From Pseudomonadota bacterium (GTDB lineage: Bacteria; Pseudomonadota; Gammaproteobacteria; Steroidobacterales; Woeseiaceae): DNA of 64,000 nt. Below are positions 43,974 to 53,486 of the stretch, piece after piece. The DNA lies in NCBI GenBank assembly GCA_022563255.1, contig JADFNS010000011.1:1-64000 (forward strand), written 5' to 3'. Within the stretch, counting starts at the first letter, position 1; each line of letters begins with the position of its first letter. The notes under the pieces are model-generated. The model ran no database searches, had not been told where the DNA came from, and worked only from the letters and a program-made list of their open reading frames with translations. Both the position numbers and the translations under genes were made by a program.

Positions 43974-45098
43974 CTAGCAATCTCCCTCGAGACTCGCTAT
44001 CCATTGAGAGACCAGTGCCACACCCTCCGTATGTACTGTACTACGCCCAAGCTCCGGCATTGCGATCGCCGGGTTCGTGTGCTCCATTCTAAATACCAAT
44101 ATCGACTCATCCGGCTTGCCGGGATGTATGTCGTACTTTCGATTGCCACTGCCTTGCCCAACCGCAGTGGGCGACTTGCAGATACCGAAATTGCGATCGA
44201 CGGCCGCCTCGATATTGAGGTACAAACCCGATGTGTCCGCGGCACCCACCGTACTGTGGCAATGCGCGCAGTTGATGTCGAGGTAGGCTCGCGCACGTTC
44301 GCTGAGCGTTGCGTCGCCGGGATCGGTCCAGCGCGCACTTGCCGGCACATCACTGTCGACGCCCGTCAGGATGCCGAGGGATTGCCAATGCTCGATCTGG
44401 TTCGCCCTGATTTCGCCGAAATCGTAGCTTCGATTAAGATGCCGCGCCTTTAATCCAATCGGTTGAATTTGCCGATTCGAATGGTTTGGTGCATGGCAGC
44501 CGGAACACTGATTGGCGTCGGGCACGACATACAGAAAATCCAGTTCACCGTGTGCATCGACCAGTGACATATTTTTCACATCTCCTGCGATCTCCAGCCA
44601 GGCCTCAGTCTGCGCGACATTCCAAACATAGGGAAACGCCTGCCAGCCGTCGTCGTAACGCACCAGCAAGCGAGTCTCGATCAACACATAGTCGTCAAGA
44701 TCGAGCTGACGATTGTCGTCGAGACGAGATTCCCTGTCCGCTCGCACCAGCTTGTATTCCGCCTGCGACCAGCCCGCCGCTTTTTGGTAGTGGAACGTCT
44801 TGCTGATAATCGTGCCAACGGGGAAGTCGAATTCCCTGGTCGCATCGTAGATGGCGGCTTTGCCCTCAGGTAACCAGACAGTGCGCAGCTTCATCGCATA
44901 ATCTGAAAAGAGCGGCGTGTTCAATTCGTACGGCAGCACACCGTCGTTCAATTCGAAATACTGTCCATCCGACAATACGACGCCCCATGCGCTGAGCTGT
45001 TCAGGAATCTGATCGGCCGCGTAAATCACAACAGGCGGATTCGGTTTCGCACAGCTCGCCAGCAAGCAAAAAAGCACGGCGACAGATAATTGGCGCAT
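43974..45098 (-). CDS. SO2930-family dihaem c-type cytochrome lipoprotein
   Basis: A 374-residue lipoprotein (FCLLASC) with two haem-c motifs, CSGCH near residue 199 and CAHCH near residue 278, and an axial-ligand candidate in MPELG near the C-terminus. The N-terminal half carries the family pattern LPYELNTPLFSDYAMKLR. It overlaps the beta-helix gene by one base; this pair recurs in many gammaproteobacteria. A role in periplasmic redox chemistry is likely, the substrate unknown. Confidence 0.87.
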   Translation of the reverse strand: MRQLSVAVLFCLLASCAKPNPPVVIYAADQIPEQLSAWGVVLSDGQYFELNDGVLPYELNTPLFSDYAMKLRTVWLPEGKAAIYDATREFDFPVGTIISKTFHYQKAAGWSQAEYKLVRADRESRLDDNRQLDLDDYVLIETRLLVRYDDGWQAFPYVWNVAQTEAWLEIAGDVKNMSLVDAHGELDFLYVVPDANQCSGCHAPNHSNRQIQPIGLKARHLNRSYDFGEIRANQIEHWQSLGILTGVDSDVPASARWTDPGDATLSERARAYLDINCAHCHSTVGAADTSGLYLNIEAAVDRNFGICKSPTAVGQGSGNRKYDIHPGKPDESILVFRMEHTNPAIAMPELGRSTVHTEGVALVSQWIASLEGDC

Positions 45099-46345
45099 TA
45101 GACGTCCAGCGGCGGCGCAAGCACTACCGGGGGCAACTTTTCATGCCGGCACGCATGCTGCTCCTCGCCAACAACGATATTCGCGCTGTCATTGCCAAGA
45201 TCGACGTTCATCACCTCTGCGTTGCCGTTATCAACGCAGATCGCAAATTCAGCGCGGAGCTTGCCATCGTCGCCCGTGTTTTCCGGATTCACGTATCCAT
45301 CCCAAATAATATCCGGGAAGCTACCCGTAAGACCAAACATGGCTACCTTGAGCGCCTTGAGTTTGAGGCCGTCCGGTGACGACCCTCCGCCTGAAAAGCG
45401 ATTGCCATACACATAAATAGTCTCTGGATACGGGTCGTATTTATCGACTACTTCGCCCTTGCCGAAATAGCCGGTCGAAAAGTAGCTGCTGACGATGATG
45501 TTCGCCGTATTGTTATCCGCAATGTCATTATCGAAAATTTCTACCCTGTCGTTTGAATTGATAACGACACCGGAGCCCGCCGGAACGCTGGCGACCGGCG
45601 TTCCTTCCGCACCGAAATTATCGGTGTTGTTGTTCGTTATCGTATTCTGATAGACACGGGTGCTGTGTCCAGACTGCAGCAGTGCGGGCATGTTGAATAC
45701 CAGGATTCCGCCCGTGTTGTTCATAACGACGTTGCCATAAACATCCGCACCGATCGAATTCTCTATTTCAATGCCGGCGACGTTGTACTCAACGCGATTA
45801 TTGCGAATAACGATGTTTTTCGACTGACCAACGTATATTCCGGCATCCGACGCCGCAATCGCGACCGAGTCCTCGATCAATACGTTTTCCGTCTGCACCG
45901 GGTAGATTCCGTACGCGCCATTTTTCTCGGCGGGACCGCCCGTCCATTCTGTTCGCAATCGACGAACGATGATATTCACGCCTTCATTGATCTTGATAGC
46001 GTCACCGGGCGTGTCCTCGATCGCGAGATCCTCGATCGTGAAGTCGCTGGCGTTGATAAGCAGCCCTTCGGCGCCCTGAACCTGGTGCTTGAATGAGAGG
46101 ATCGTCTTGTTCATTCCAGCGCCGCGTATCGTCACGCCGGATACGTTCAGTGACAGGCCGCGCGTTAACTCGTAAAAGCCTTCCGGAATGTCAATGACGT
46201 CGCCCGGCTGCGCATTGATGAATCTCGTCTGCAGCTCTTTCTGGAACGCACTGGATCCCGCATCACGCTGTGGCGGCGCTTCCTGGGTGCAAGCGGACAA
46301 TAAGACGAACGCGATCGCTATGGTTGGAAAGGCATTTTTTTGCAC
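45098..46345 (-). CDS. Parallel beta-helix lipoprotein, partner of the dihaem cytochrome
   Basis: A 415-residue lipoprotein (FVLLSAC) with right-handed parallel beta-helix repeats, about residues 55-290 (NIVIRNNRVEYNVAGIEIE, NIIVSSYFSTGYFG). It matches the beta-helix family that accompanies SO2930-type cytochromes. It begins with a pattern for a periplasmic, envelope-attached protein. Polysaccharide binding or lyase-like activity is possible, but no catalytic residues are evident. Confidence 0.85.
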   Translation of the reverse strand: MQKNAFPTIAIAFVLLSACTQEAPPQRDAGSSAFQKELQTRFINAQPGDVIDIPEGFYELTRGLSLNVSGVTIRGAGMNKTILSFKHQVQGAEGLLINASDFTIEDLAIEDTPGDAIKINEGVNIIVRRLRTEWTGGPAEKNGAYGIYPVQTENVLIEDSVAIAASDAGIYVGQSKNIVIRNNRVEYNVAGIEIENSIGADVYGNVVMNNTGGILVFNMPALLQSGHSTRVYQNTITNNNTDNFGAEGTPVASVPAGSGVVINSNDRVEIFDNDIADNNTANIIVSSYFSTGYFGKGEVVDKYDPYPETIYVYGNRFSGGGSSPDGLKLKALKVAMFGLTGSFPDIIWDGYVNPENTGDDGKLRAEFAICVDNGNAEVMNVDLGNDSANIVVGEEQHACRHEKLPPVVLAPPLDV

Positions 46346-46406
46346 GCCAAATCTCTGCTTGTTGACACCGAGAGATTATAGTACGTCCGGTACCAGCACG
46401 GGTACG

Positions 46407-46610
46407 TCAGATATCCGTGCGGCGATTCTGTTCCAGCGTCGGTAAAAAAAATGCCTTGTCGCTGTAAAAACCGGCCGGATAGGAACCCGGCGAGACGAAG
46501 GACGAGTTTGCTGGCGCTCCACTGCCCGTCCCTGCTGCGACCAGGGCTATAACGAAAGCCACATAGGCGACTATCCATGACCTGAAGAACCGTTCGGTTT
46601 TTGCAGCCAC
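46407..46610 (-). CDS. Possible small membrane protein
   Basis: A 67-residue reading frame with a membrane helix (about 10-28, WIVAYVAFVIALVAAGTG) and a Ser/Pro-rich tail, starting at GTG with AGGGA upstream. It lies alone between the beta-helix and LysR genes. No family recognised. Confidence 0.4.
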   Translation of the reverse strand: MAAKTERFFRSWIVAYVAFVIALVAAGTGSGAPANSSFVSPGSYPAGFYSDKAFFLPTLEQNRRTDI

Positions 46611-46689
46611 CTTCGTTTCCCTGTTACCAGCACTCCCCTATTCAGACCGGCTTCGAGTCGAATTTATTACCCGATCAATCTTGTGTCCG

Positions 46690-47634
46690 TTACCCCAGCC
46701 AGGACTGCCTGGCGCCGGGAGGCTCACAGTCCCGGTCCCATTGCGGCGTACCCGCGAATTTCTCCGCAAGAAAATCGATGAAAGCCCGCACCCGATAAGA
46801 GAGGTGGCGAGTCGGTGGATACACCGCGTACGCGCTTGCAATGGGCCACTGGTAGTCTGTCAGTACGGGCACGAGGTTGCCGCGGCGTATCGCCTCCGAT
46901 GCGATGAACGTCGGCTGTATGATCAGCCCCAGTCCGTGGGCTGCAACATTGGCGAGAAAATCGCCACTGCTCGCCGTCATCGCCCTGTTCACTTTGACTG
47001 TGTGCGAATTTCCAGCGCGGTCTTCGTAGGCCCATTTATCGGGATCAGCCAGATTTGAGTAGACCAGGCACTGGCGATTTCGCAAATCATCGGGCGTCTG
47101 CGGCGCACCGTGAGTACTCAGATAGCCTGGCGAGGCGCAAACAACGGCTCGAACGTCAAACAGTTTTCGGGCAATTAAAGACGAGTCGGCCAGATCGCCT
47201 ATTCGCAGGGCGACATCGAAATTCTCCTCGATCAGGTCCACCCGGCGATCGTTCAGGTCGAGATCGAACCGCACATTCGGGTGCTGCTTGCCAAAGACTG
47301 CGATGGGTCCACACATGTGACGTACACCAAACGACAGCGGCAATGCGACTCGCAACGTGCCACGCAGTTCACCGTGCTCCTGCTGGACGGCCGCTTCAGC
47401 CTCTTCGAGGTCCGCAAGAACTCGGGTGCCGCGCTCGTAGAAACTGCGCCCTGTCTCTGTCAGGTTCAATACACGGGTCGTGCGATGCAACAGCTGCACG
47501 CCGAGGCGTTCTTCCAGCGCCGATACCCTGCGGCTGATGGCGGATTTGGCCAAATTCAGGCGCTCCGCGGCCGCGGTGAACGTTCCTGCGTCGACGACCG
47601 CGATAAACGCTTGAATATCTTCGAATTTATCCAT
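46690..47634 (-). CDS. LysR-family transcriptional regulator
   Basis: A 314-residue LysR protein: an N-terminal winged helix (about 1-60, FTAAAERLNLAKSAISRR) and a substrate-binding domain (about 90-300). It is divergent from the azoreductase and pirin genes and its start overlaps a LysR-type operator, so autoregulation and control of the two genes are likely. Similar LysR-azoR-pirin sets respond to quinones or electrophiles. Confidence 0.92.
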   Translation of the reverse strand: MDKFEDIQAFIAVVDAGTFTAAAERLNLAKSAISRRVSALEERLGVQLLHRTTRVLNLTETGRSFYERGTRVLADLEEAEAAVQQEHGELRGTLRVALPLSFGVRHMCGPIAVFGKQHPNVRFDLDLNDRRVDLIEENFDVALRIGDLADSSLIARKLFDVRAVVCASPGYLSTHGAPQTPDDLRNRQCLVYSNLADPDKWAYEDRAGNSHTVKVNRAMTASSGDFLANVAAHGLGLIIQPTFIASEAIRRGNLVPVLTDYQWPIASAYAVYPPTRHLSYRVRAFIDFLAEKFAGTPQWDRDCEPPGARQSWLG

Positions 47635-47659
47635 ATTGTTGCGATAACAAGAACAATAT
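47633..47659. promoter_or_regulatory. LysR-type operator between lysR and azoR
   Basis: A perfect 8-base inverted repeat, ATATTGTT and AACAATAT, separated by 11 bases, gives the T-N11-A form of a LysR box. It overlaps the start codon of the LysR gene and lies about 90 bases before the azoreductase start, suited to autorepression and to activation of the divergent genes. Confidence 0.7.
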
Positions 47660-47745
47660 TATCTTCAGACTAGTGTTTATCTCGTCATTGTCAACAACGA
47701 AACTGTCCTGCAACCGTATTCAGCAAAGTTCAACGGAGACAGGAC

Positions 47746-48366
47746 GTGCGCAACAAGCCATTACAAATAATCGAAATCAGCTCGAGCGGCCGCCGGAACG
47801 GTTCTGTTAGCCGTCAGCTCTGTACCGATCTGATAGCCGCACTGGTGCGCCGCCATGGCGCCGTCGACGTGACGCGGCGGGATCTCAGCGACGGCATGCC
47901 GTTTGTAGACGAGGCGTGGATAGAGGCGAACTTCACCCCGGAAGAGTCCAGAAAAGAATCGCAGCACAAGTCGCTGTTGTACTCCGATCTGCTCGTCTCC
48001 GAGCTCAAAATCGCAGACGTACTCGTTATTGGCGTCCCGGTCTATAACTTTTCAATTTCAGCAGCCCTCAAAGCGTGGATCGACATGATTGCTCGCGCTG
48101 GCCTGACTTTTCGATACACTGAAAACGGCCCCAAGGGATTGTTGGAGGGCAAAAAGGCTTATCTTGTCGTGGCGACCGGCGGCGTTGAGGTAGGCGGTCC
48201 CATCGACTTCGCTACGCCGTATTTGCGGCACATATTATCCTTCGTGGGGATTACCGATGTCGAAGTGATCGCTGCGGACAAACTCAACAGCGATGCTGGG
48301 GGCTCAATGGATCGCGCGAGCGCCAGTATTGCCGAGCTCATTCATGCCGCACCGGACGCCGCTTAA
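47746..48366 (+). CDS. azoR: FMN-dependent NADH-azoreductase
   Basis: A 206-residue flavodoxin-like oxidoreductase that reduces quinones and azo compounds with two electrons, in the cytoplasm. The FMN motifs SSSGRRNGSVSRQL near the N-terminus, GVPVYNFSISAALKAWID and VVATGGV are visible. The start is GTG with GGAGA upstream. It is divergent from lysR and followed by pirin after 11 bases. Confidence 0.9.
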   Translation: MRNKPLQIIEISSSGRRNGSVSRQLCTDLIAALVRRHGAVDVTRRDLSDGMPFVDEAWIEANFTPEESRKESQHKSLLYSDLLVSELKIADVLVIGVPVYNFSISAALKAWIDMIARAGLTFRYTENGPKGLLEGKKAYLVVATGGVEVGGPIDFATPYLRHILSFVGITDVEVIAADKLNSDAGGSMDRASASIAELIHAAPDAA

Positions 48367-48377
48367 AGGAGAATGAA

Positions 48378-49076
48378 ATGATTGAAATCATCGCGTCAGA
48401 AACCCGCGGCAGCGCCGACCGCGGATGGTTGCAAGCGAAGCACACGTTTTCTTTTGCCGATTACCAGAACCCGGAGCGCGTCCGTTTCGGCCCGCTGCGC
48501 GTCATCAACGAAGACCGTATCGCCCCCGGAAAAGGATTTCCCACTCACGCGCATCAGGATATGGAGATCATTACCTACCTGATATCCGGTGCGATCGAAC
48601 ACAAGGACAGCATGGGCAACGGCACCGTCATCGTTGCCGGCGACGTCCAGCGTATGACGGCGGGCACCGGTGTACAGCACAGCGAATTCAACCCCTCGCA
48701 AGAACACGAGCTGCACTTGCTGCAGATGTGGATCATACCGGAGGAAAAAAACCTCGAACCTGGCTATGAGCAGGCCGCATTTTCTCGCGAACAAAAATTG
48801 AACAGATTGCGGCTCGTCGCGTCCAGAGACGGCCGGAACGGCTCCGTTACCGTGCACCAAAAGGTCGATTTGTACGCAAGTATCATGGAGCCAGGAACGG
48901 AGCTCGTGCACGACGTTGCCGCTGGGCACAAGGTCTTTGTGCAGGTCGTTTATGGCGAGCTTACGCTCAATGGAGAAGCACTCAAAGCGGGCGACGGCGC
49001 GCAAATCAGCGACGAAAATCGCGTGATTTTCAACGCCGAAAGCGAAACGGAACTACTCGTATTCGACATGGGCTAA
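48378..49076 (+). CDS. Pirin-family protein (quercetinase-like bicupin)
   Basis: A 232-residue bicupin of the YhhW/YhaK type with metal ligands in PTHAHQDMEIITYLISG and GVQHSE, and the paired motif GLxx substituted as MTAGTGVQHSEFNPS. Family members cleave or bind flavonols and respond to oxidative stress. AAAGGAG precedes the ATG. It pairs with azoR as a probable quinone or aromatic-compound defence unit. Confidence 0.9.
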   Translation: MIEIIASETRGSADRGWLQAKHTFSFADYQNPERVRFGPLRVINEDRIAPGKGFPTHAHQDMEIITYLISGAIEHKDSMGNGTVIVAGDVQRMTAGTGVQHSEFNPSQEHELHLLQMWIIPEEKNLEPGYEQAAFSREQKLNRLRLVASRDGRNGSVTVHQKVDLYASIMEPGTELVHDVAAGHKVFVQVVYGELTLNGEALKAGDGAQISDENRVIFNAESETELLVFDMG

Positions 49077-49085
49077 AATACGCAC

Positions 49086-50900
49086 ATGAAATATCTGGCT
49101 GTCCTGTTGAGTACGCAAATCATAGCCGCTTGGGGTGGCGTCATCCTGATCTCCGATATTCAGGGCGCGGGCGCCGCCAGCCCCATGGAAGGCCGTAGCG
49201 TTTCACTTGCGGGCATCGTCACGGGCGATTTTCAGGACAGCGACGGCACGAGCAGACTTAGCGGCTTTTACCTGCAGCAGGAATCGTCCGACGGCGACCC
49301 GTCGACGTCGGACGGAATCTTCATTTATGACGGCAAGACTCCGACGACTGACGTCAGCGTTGGCGACCGGGTCGCAGTCGATGGCACCGTCAAAGAATAT
49401 TACGGTGAAACACAAATCGACGCAGCAAGGGTGCGCATCGTCGGCTCCGGCTCTATCGCACCAACTGACATCGATTTACCAGCCGCTGCGTTGGCGAAAA
49501 ATAGCGATGGCAACGACATTGCCGATCTGGAACGTTACGAGGGCATGCTGGTACGCTTTTCACAAGAGCTGTCGGTGACGAATCTGCGGTTCCTGGAACG
49601 CTTCGGCGCCGTCGGCTTATCTCAGGGTGGCAGGCTGTACAGCTTCACAAACTCGAACACGGCAGACACCGCCAATTACGCGGCGCACAAGAAACACAAC
49701 GCCGCAAGGTCGATCGTTCTCGACGACGGCATGCATTCACTGCGTCCAAAATCTATCCGCCACCTGAGAGCGGGCAAGCGCGCAGATTACTCCATTCGAA
49801 CTGGCGACTCGATCACGGGGCTCACCGGCAATCTGCGCTACTCACGGGGTAGCGGCGGCAGCGGCGACGAGACCTGGCGCCTCATGCCCACTGCAGACCC
49901 CTTGTTTGACAACGACAACCCCCGTCCGCTTGCGCCCGCCGTGTCTGGCGCTATTCGCGTTGCCAGTTTCAACGTTCTTAACTTCTTCTCCAATATCGAC
50001 TCGGGAAAAGCGATCTGCGGACCGCAAGGAAATAACGGTTGCCGCGGCGCAGACAGTGGACTGGAACTTTCCCGGCAGCTCACCAAGACAATTTCGGCGC
50101 TGCTATTGATGGACGCCGATATCGTCGGCCTGATGGAACTGGAGAACAACGCATCCGCCTCCATCGCCATGATCGTCAATGCACTGAACGATCGCGCGGG
50201 TTCGATCGATTATGCGTACGTTGATACTGGCGCCATTCACGACGGGGCCATCAAGACCGGCTTCATATACCGAGCGCCTGCAGTGCAGTTGCGCGGACCA
50301 TTCGCGTTGCTCGATTCCAGCGTCGATCCGAAATTTGCCGATAAGCGCAATCGTCCGGCGCTCGCACAATCGTTCGTCGTCGTTGATACCGGCGCCGTAT
50401 TTACAGTCATCGTAAATCATCTGAAGTCAAAAGGATCTTCATGTGACCGCTCCGGTGACATCGATCGCGACGACGGTCAGGGAAATTGCAACATTACACG
50501 CACCGATGCCGCCGCCGCGATTGCCGCATGGATAAAAACAGACCCGACCGGCAGCGGCGATACCGACTTTCTCGTCATTGGCGATCTCAACGCCTACACG
50601 CTGGAAGACCCGCTGATTGCCCTGAAAGATGCCGGACTGATCAACTTGCTTGTGGCAATTCCGGACGCGTATTCCTTTGTTTTTGATGGCCAGGCCGGGG
50701 CATTGGACCACGCCTTCGCATCGTCCAGCATGGCCTCTCAAGTCCGCGGGGCGCTCGAGTGGCATATCAACGCCGACGAACCAGCGCTGCTCGACTACAA
50801 CCTCGAGAACGGTCGCGATCCGGACCTGTTCGATCCTGATTCACCGTATCGCGCATCCGATCACGATCCGGTGATTATCGGTCTTGATCCCGTTAAATAG
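49086..50900 (+). CDS. ExeM/NucH-family extracellular endonuclease
   Basis: A 604-residue secreted nuclease. The signal peptide is short (MKYLAVLLSTQIIAAWGG). An OB-fold-like domain (about 40-130) leads to the endonuclease/exonuclease/phosphatase domain (about 290-600) with ASFNVLNFF, LMELENN, NHLKSKGSS, GDLNAYTLEDP and SDHDPVIIG, the usual catalytic Glu, Asp, Asn and His set. It probably degrades extracellular DNA for nutrients or biofilm turnover. Confidence 0.9.
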   Translation: MKYLAVLLSTQIIAAWGGVILISDIQGAGAASPMEGRSVSLAGIVTGDFQDSDGTSRLSGFYLQQESSDGDPSTSDGIFIYDGKTPTTDVSVGDRVAVDGTVKEYYGETQIDAARVRIVGSGSIAPTDIDLPAAALAKNSDGNDIADLERYEGMLVRFSQELSVTNLRFLERFGAVGLSQGGRLYSFTNSNTADTANYAAHKKHNAARSIVLDDGMHSLRPKSIRHLRAGKRADYSIRTGDSITGLTGNLRYSRGSGGSGDETWRLMPTADPLFDNDNPRPLAPAVSGAIRVASFNVLNFFSNIDSGKAICGPQGNNGCRGADSGLELSRQLTKTISALLLMDADIVGLMELENNASASIAMIVNALNDRAGSIDYAYVDTGAIHDGAIKTGFIYRAPAVQLRGPFALLDSSVDPKFADKRNRPALAQSFVVVDTGAVFTVIVNHLKSKGSSCDRSGDIDRDDGQGNCNITRTDAAAAIAAWIKTDPTGSGDTDFLVIGDLNAYTLEDPLIALKDAGLINLLVAIPDAYSFVFDGQAGALDHAFASSSMASQVRGALEWHINADEPALLDYNLENGRDPDLFDPDSPYRASDHDPVIIGLDPVK

Positions 50901-50914
50901 GAGCGCATGCGCGC

Positions 50915-51352
50915 TCAATCCAGGCTGCGCAAGATATCGTGAGTATCGTGTCGAACGGCATCGACGGCCTGATCGATTCGCTGCTTGGCAGCGTCGCTGG
51001 ATCCAAGCGAGCTGGAATCCCTCTGCCACACCTCGAAAAGGAGCTCCGCAGATTCGGGTACGTCGCCGTCGGCAACCATCGCAATATCGCGGAGCGTCAG
51101 CACCAGCGCCCAGCCCTTTCGTAAAACCGCCTTGCCTTCCGAGTCTCTGCCATAGCGTCGGTCCAGAACGACCTGCTGCAATTCGCCCAGCATAATGAGC
51201 ATCTGTATTGAGACAAGGCGTTGATTGCGATTGTGCTCGCTCGCTTCGTTACGCCAGGTGTTGTAACCGAGACTGGTAATCGCGATGGCGAGGCTGATCA
51301 GCGCCACCGTGTTCCGTCGGATTTGCTCTCGAAATGTCGGATTGGAATTCAT
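50915..51352 (-). CDS. Single-pass membrane protein, unknown function
   Basis: A 145-residue protein with one N-terminal membrane helix (about 15-32, VALISLAIAITSLGY) and a helical periplasmic or cytoplasmic domain. It is convergent with the nuclease gene, with a 14-base gap. No family recognised, no catalytic motif visible. Confidence 0.6.
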   Translation of the reverse strand: MNSNPTFREQIRRNTVALISLAIAITSLGYNTWRNEASEHNRNQRLVSIQMLIMLGELQQVVLDRRYGRDSEGKAVLRKGWALVLTLRDIAMVADGDVPESAELLFEVWQRDSSSLGSSDAAKQRIDQAVDAVRHDTHDILRSLD

Positions 51353-51397
51353 TGGGACCTCTCCTTTTAGCGCTCCTGAAGAACCAGACCTTTGCGA

Positions 51398-52684
51398 TCA
51401 CGAATTTATTTCGCCGGCGCCCGTCTCCTCTTCATGCCACAACGCCGCAGCCCCGGGTCGACGCATCCACAACAGCCACAGGGCTATCGACACGCCAAAC
51501 ACGGCGATTGCCGCTAGAAACATAAAATAGTTTTGATGACCGACGATCCCCGGATTTGCGTCAAGTATGCGGCCCGCAATCGGCGCAAAGAATATTTCCG
51601 GCGTGTAACCGACCAGTGAAATCATGCCAACCGCCGCGCCCGTCAGGAACTTCGGTGTCCGGGTTTCCTCAAGCAAGGCGAAGTAGATGCCACGCAGCGC
51701 ATATACGGCAAAAAAGCTGACGAAAAAATTTACATAGATAACGGCGACGCCGCTGCCGGCCGGAGTCATCATCGACCACGTGCCGTATGACACGAACAGC
51801 GACACAAAGATGAAGCCGATTAAACGTGTCGCATTGAAACGATCCGCAATCAGTCCGGCAATGACGGCCGCGACGGGGCGGGTCCAGCCACCGTAGACGG
51901 CCAGCCGGGCACCTTCGACCTCGTCCATCCCAAGCACCTGCACCGCATAGAGAGAATAATTATCCAACCCTTTGAAACAGCAGTAGGCGCATACGATAAT
52001 ACCCGCCTGCGCCCACAGAATCGGTTTTCGCAGCACGAGGCCCATTCCTTGCAGCGGGTTGTATTCAATCCGCCTGGCTCTTTTCACGACGGGAATCGTG
52101 TACCAGGTGAAAAGTCCGGCGAGAAAAGTGGCGGCCGAATAATACAGAATAATCGTACGAAACCCGGTCACGCGCTGCTGCTCGGTGGCAAGATTAGCGT
52201 TCTCGGGCATGTAGAAAGCGAACAGGTTTACGGCGACGAACGCGACAATTGCCGCGACCAACCCCCTGCCCCCCTCAAGAATACCGAAAGCGAGACCTTG
52301 AGAGTTATCGCCACCCCACTCGCGGGTCGCCCGAATCAGGGCGCCCCAAAACAGGAAAATCGTCGTGACTCCCCAATACCCATAGAGGACCGCCATCTCT
52401 ACCGCGCCGGGTATCGTCGCCATATAGATGCCACCGGCCGCTGTTGAAAATAGCGAAAATGACATTAACGAGCGGGCAGAAAACCGGTCCGCGAGCGCAC
52501 CACCGGGCAAGTAACCCAACAAGGCCGTAATACCGTAAACGGCAAAAAGATCGCCGAGCTGCGTGTTGGTAAATCCGAATACTTCCAGGAGCGTCGGTCG
52601 AAATACGCGAGCAATATTAAATGGCAATCCGAATACCAGCTCGCCCGCAACAACCAGAGAGATCATCAAAAAATAACGTGGCAT
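51398..52684 (-). CDS. Major facilitator superfamily transporter
   Basis: A 428-residue MFS transporter with about twelve membrane helices and the loop motif GYLPGGALADRFSARSLM between helices 2 and 3. It ends with a short acidic cytoplasmic tail. The overall type is a uniporter or symporter for an organic solute; substrate unknown. A short gap separates it from the ABC-2 genes upstream. Confidence 0.85.
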   Translation of the reverse strand: MPRYFLMISLVVAGELVFGLPFNIARVFRPTLLEVFGFTNTQLGDLFAVYGITALLGYLPGGALADRFSARSLMSFSLFSTAAGGIYMATIPGAVEMAVLYGYWGVTTIFLFWGALIRATREWGGDNSQGLAFGILEGGRGLVAAIVAFVAVNLFAFYMPENANLATEQQRVTGFRTIILYYSAATFLAGLFTWYTIPVVKRARRIEYNPLQGMGLVLRKPILWAQAGIIVCAYCCFKGLDNYSLYAVQVLGMDEVEGARLAVYGGWTRPVAAVIAGLIADRFNATRLIGFIFVSLFVSYGTWSMMTPAGSGVAVIYVNFFVSFFAVYALRGIYFALLEETRTPKFLTGAAVGMISLVGYTPEIFFAPIAGRILDANPGIVGHQNYFMFLAAIAVFGVSIALWLLWMRRPGAAALWHEEETGAGEINS

Positions 52685-52724
52685 TTATGCCCCGGCTGCA
52701 CGTAAATCGAGTTGCGAAGTATAC

Positions 52725-53486
52725 TCAACTCCGCAGTCGGTATCCGGTTTTGAATATCCACCGGACGACCAGTAAACACGCCAGCAAAAATCCGATCGTC
52801 GCACCCAGGCTCAACACCACGCTGACATCCGCGTTCTCGTAGAAACTCCAACGAAAACCGCTGATCAAATAGACAACCGGGTTGAACAGGCTGATCGTCT
52901 GCCACACGGGCGGCAACATGCTGATTGAGTAAAAGGTGCCGCCAAGAAATGTTAGCGGCATGATAATAAGCGTGGGAACGATCGTCAGTTTTTCCCATCC
53001 GGTCGCCCAGATTCCGAGTATGAAGCCGAAGAGGCAAAACGAGACGCAAGTCAAAAGCAAAAAGGCGACCATGATGAACGGATGTGCAATCTCGATATCG
53101 ACGAAAAAACTCGCCGTAAACAAAATGATGGCGCCGATGATCACCGACTTGGTCGCAGCCGCGCCAACGTAGCCCAGCAACACCTCACGATACGACACCG
53201 GCGCAGACAGCAACTCGAAAATGGTACCTGTGAATTTCGGAAAATAAATCGCAAATGACGAATTTGAAATACTCTCCGTCATAATCGACAGCATTATCAG
53301 CCCCGGGACAATGAAGGCGCCATAACTAACGCCGTCAATTTCTGCAATGCGTGAACCTATCGCGGCCCCGAATATCACGAAATAGAGTGACGTCGAAAGT
53401 ACCGGAGCGATGATGCTTTGCACCACAGTGCGAAACATTCTGGCCATTTCATAGCGGTAGATCGCTTTGATAGCGTGATAATTCAT
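52725..53486 (-). CDS. ABC-2 type transporter permease
   Basis: A 253-residue ABC-2 permease with six membrane helices and the family motifs [16 protein letters not shown] and [18 protein letters not shown]. It partners with the ATPase encoded directly upstream, overlapping its gene by four bases. It resembles YadH. The substrate is unknown; polysaccharide or drug export is typical. Confidence 0.9.
   Translation of the reverse strand: MNYHAIKAIYRYEMARMFRTVVQSIIAPVLSTSLYFVIFGAAIGSRIAEIDGVSYGAFIVPGLIMLSIMTESISNSSFAIYFPKFTGTIFELLSAPVSYREVLLGYVGAAATKSVIIGAIILFTASFFVDIEIAHPFIMVAFLLLTCVSFCLFGFILGIWATGWEKLTIVPTLIIMPLTFLGGTFYSISMLPPVWQTISLFNPVVYLISGFRWSFYENADVSVVLSLGATIGFLLACLLVVRWIFKTGYRLRS

Noticed and set aside
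50901-50916. GAGCGC-ATGC-GCGCTC hairpin between convergent genes
   Set aside because: A perfect 6-base stem but without a U-run on either strand, so not supported as a terminator.
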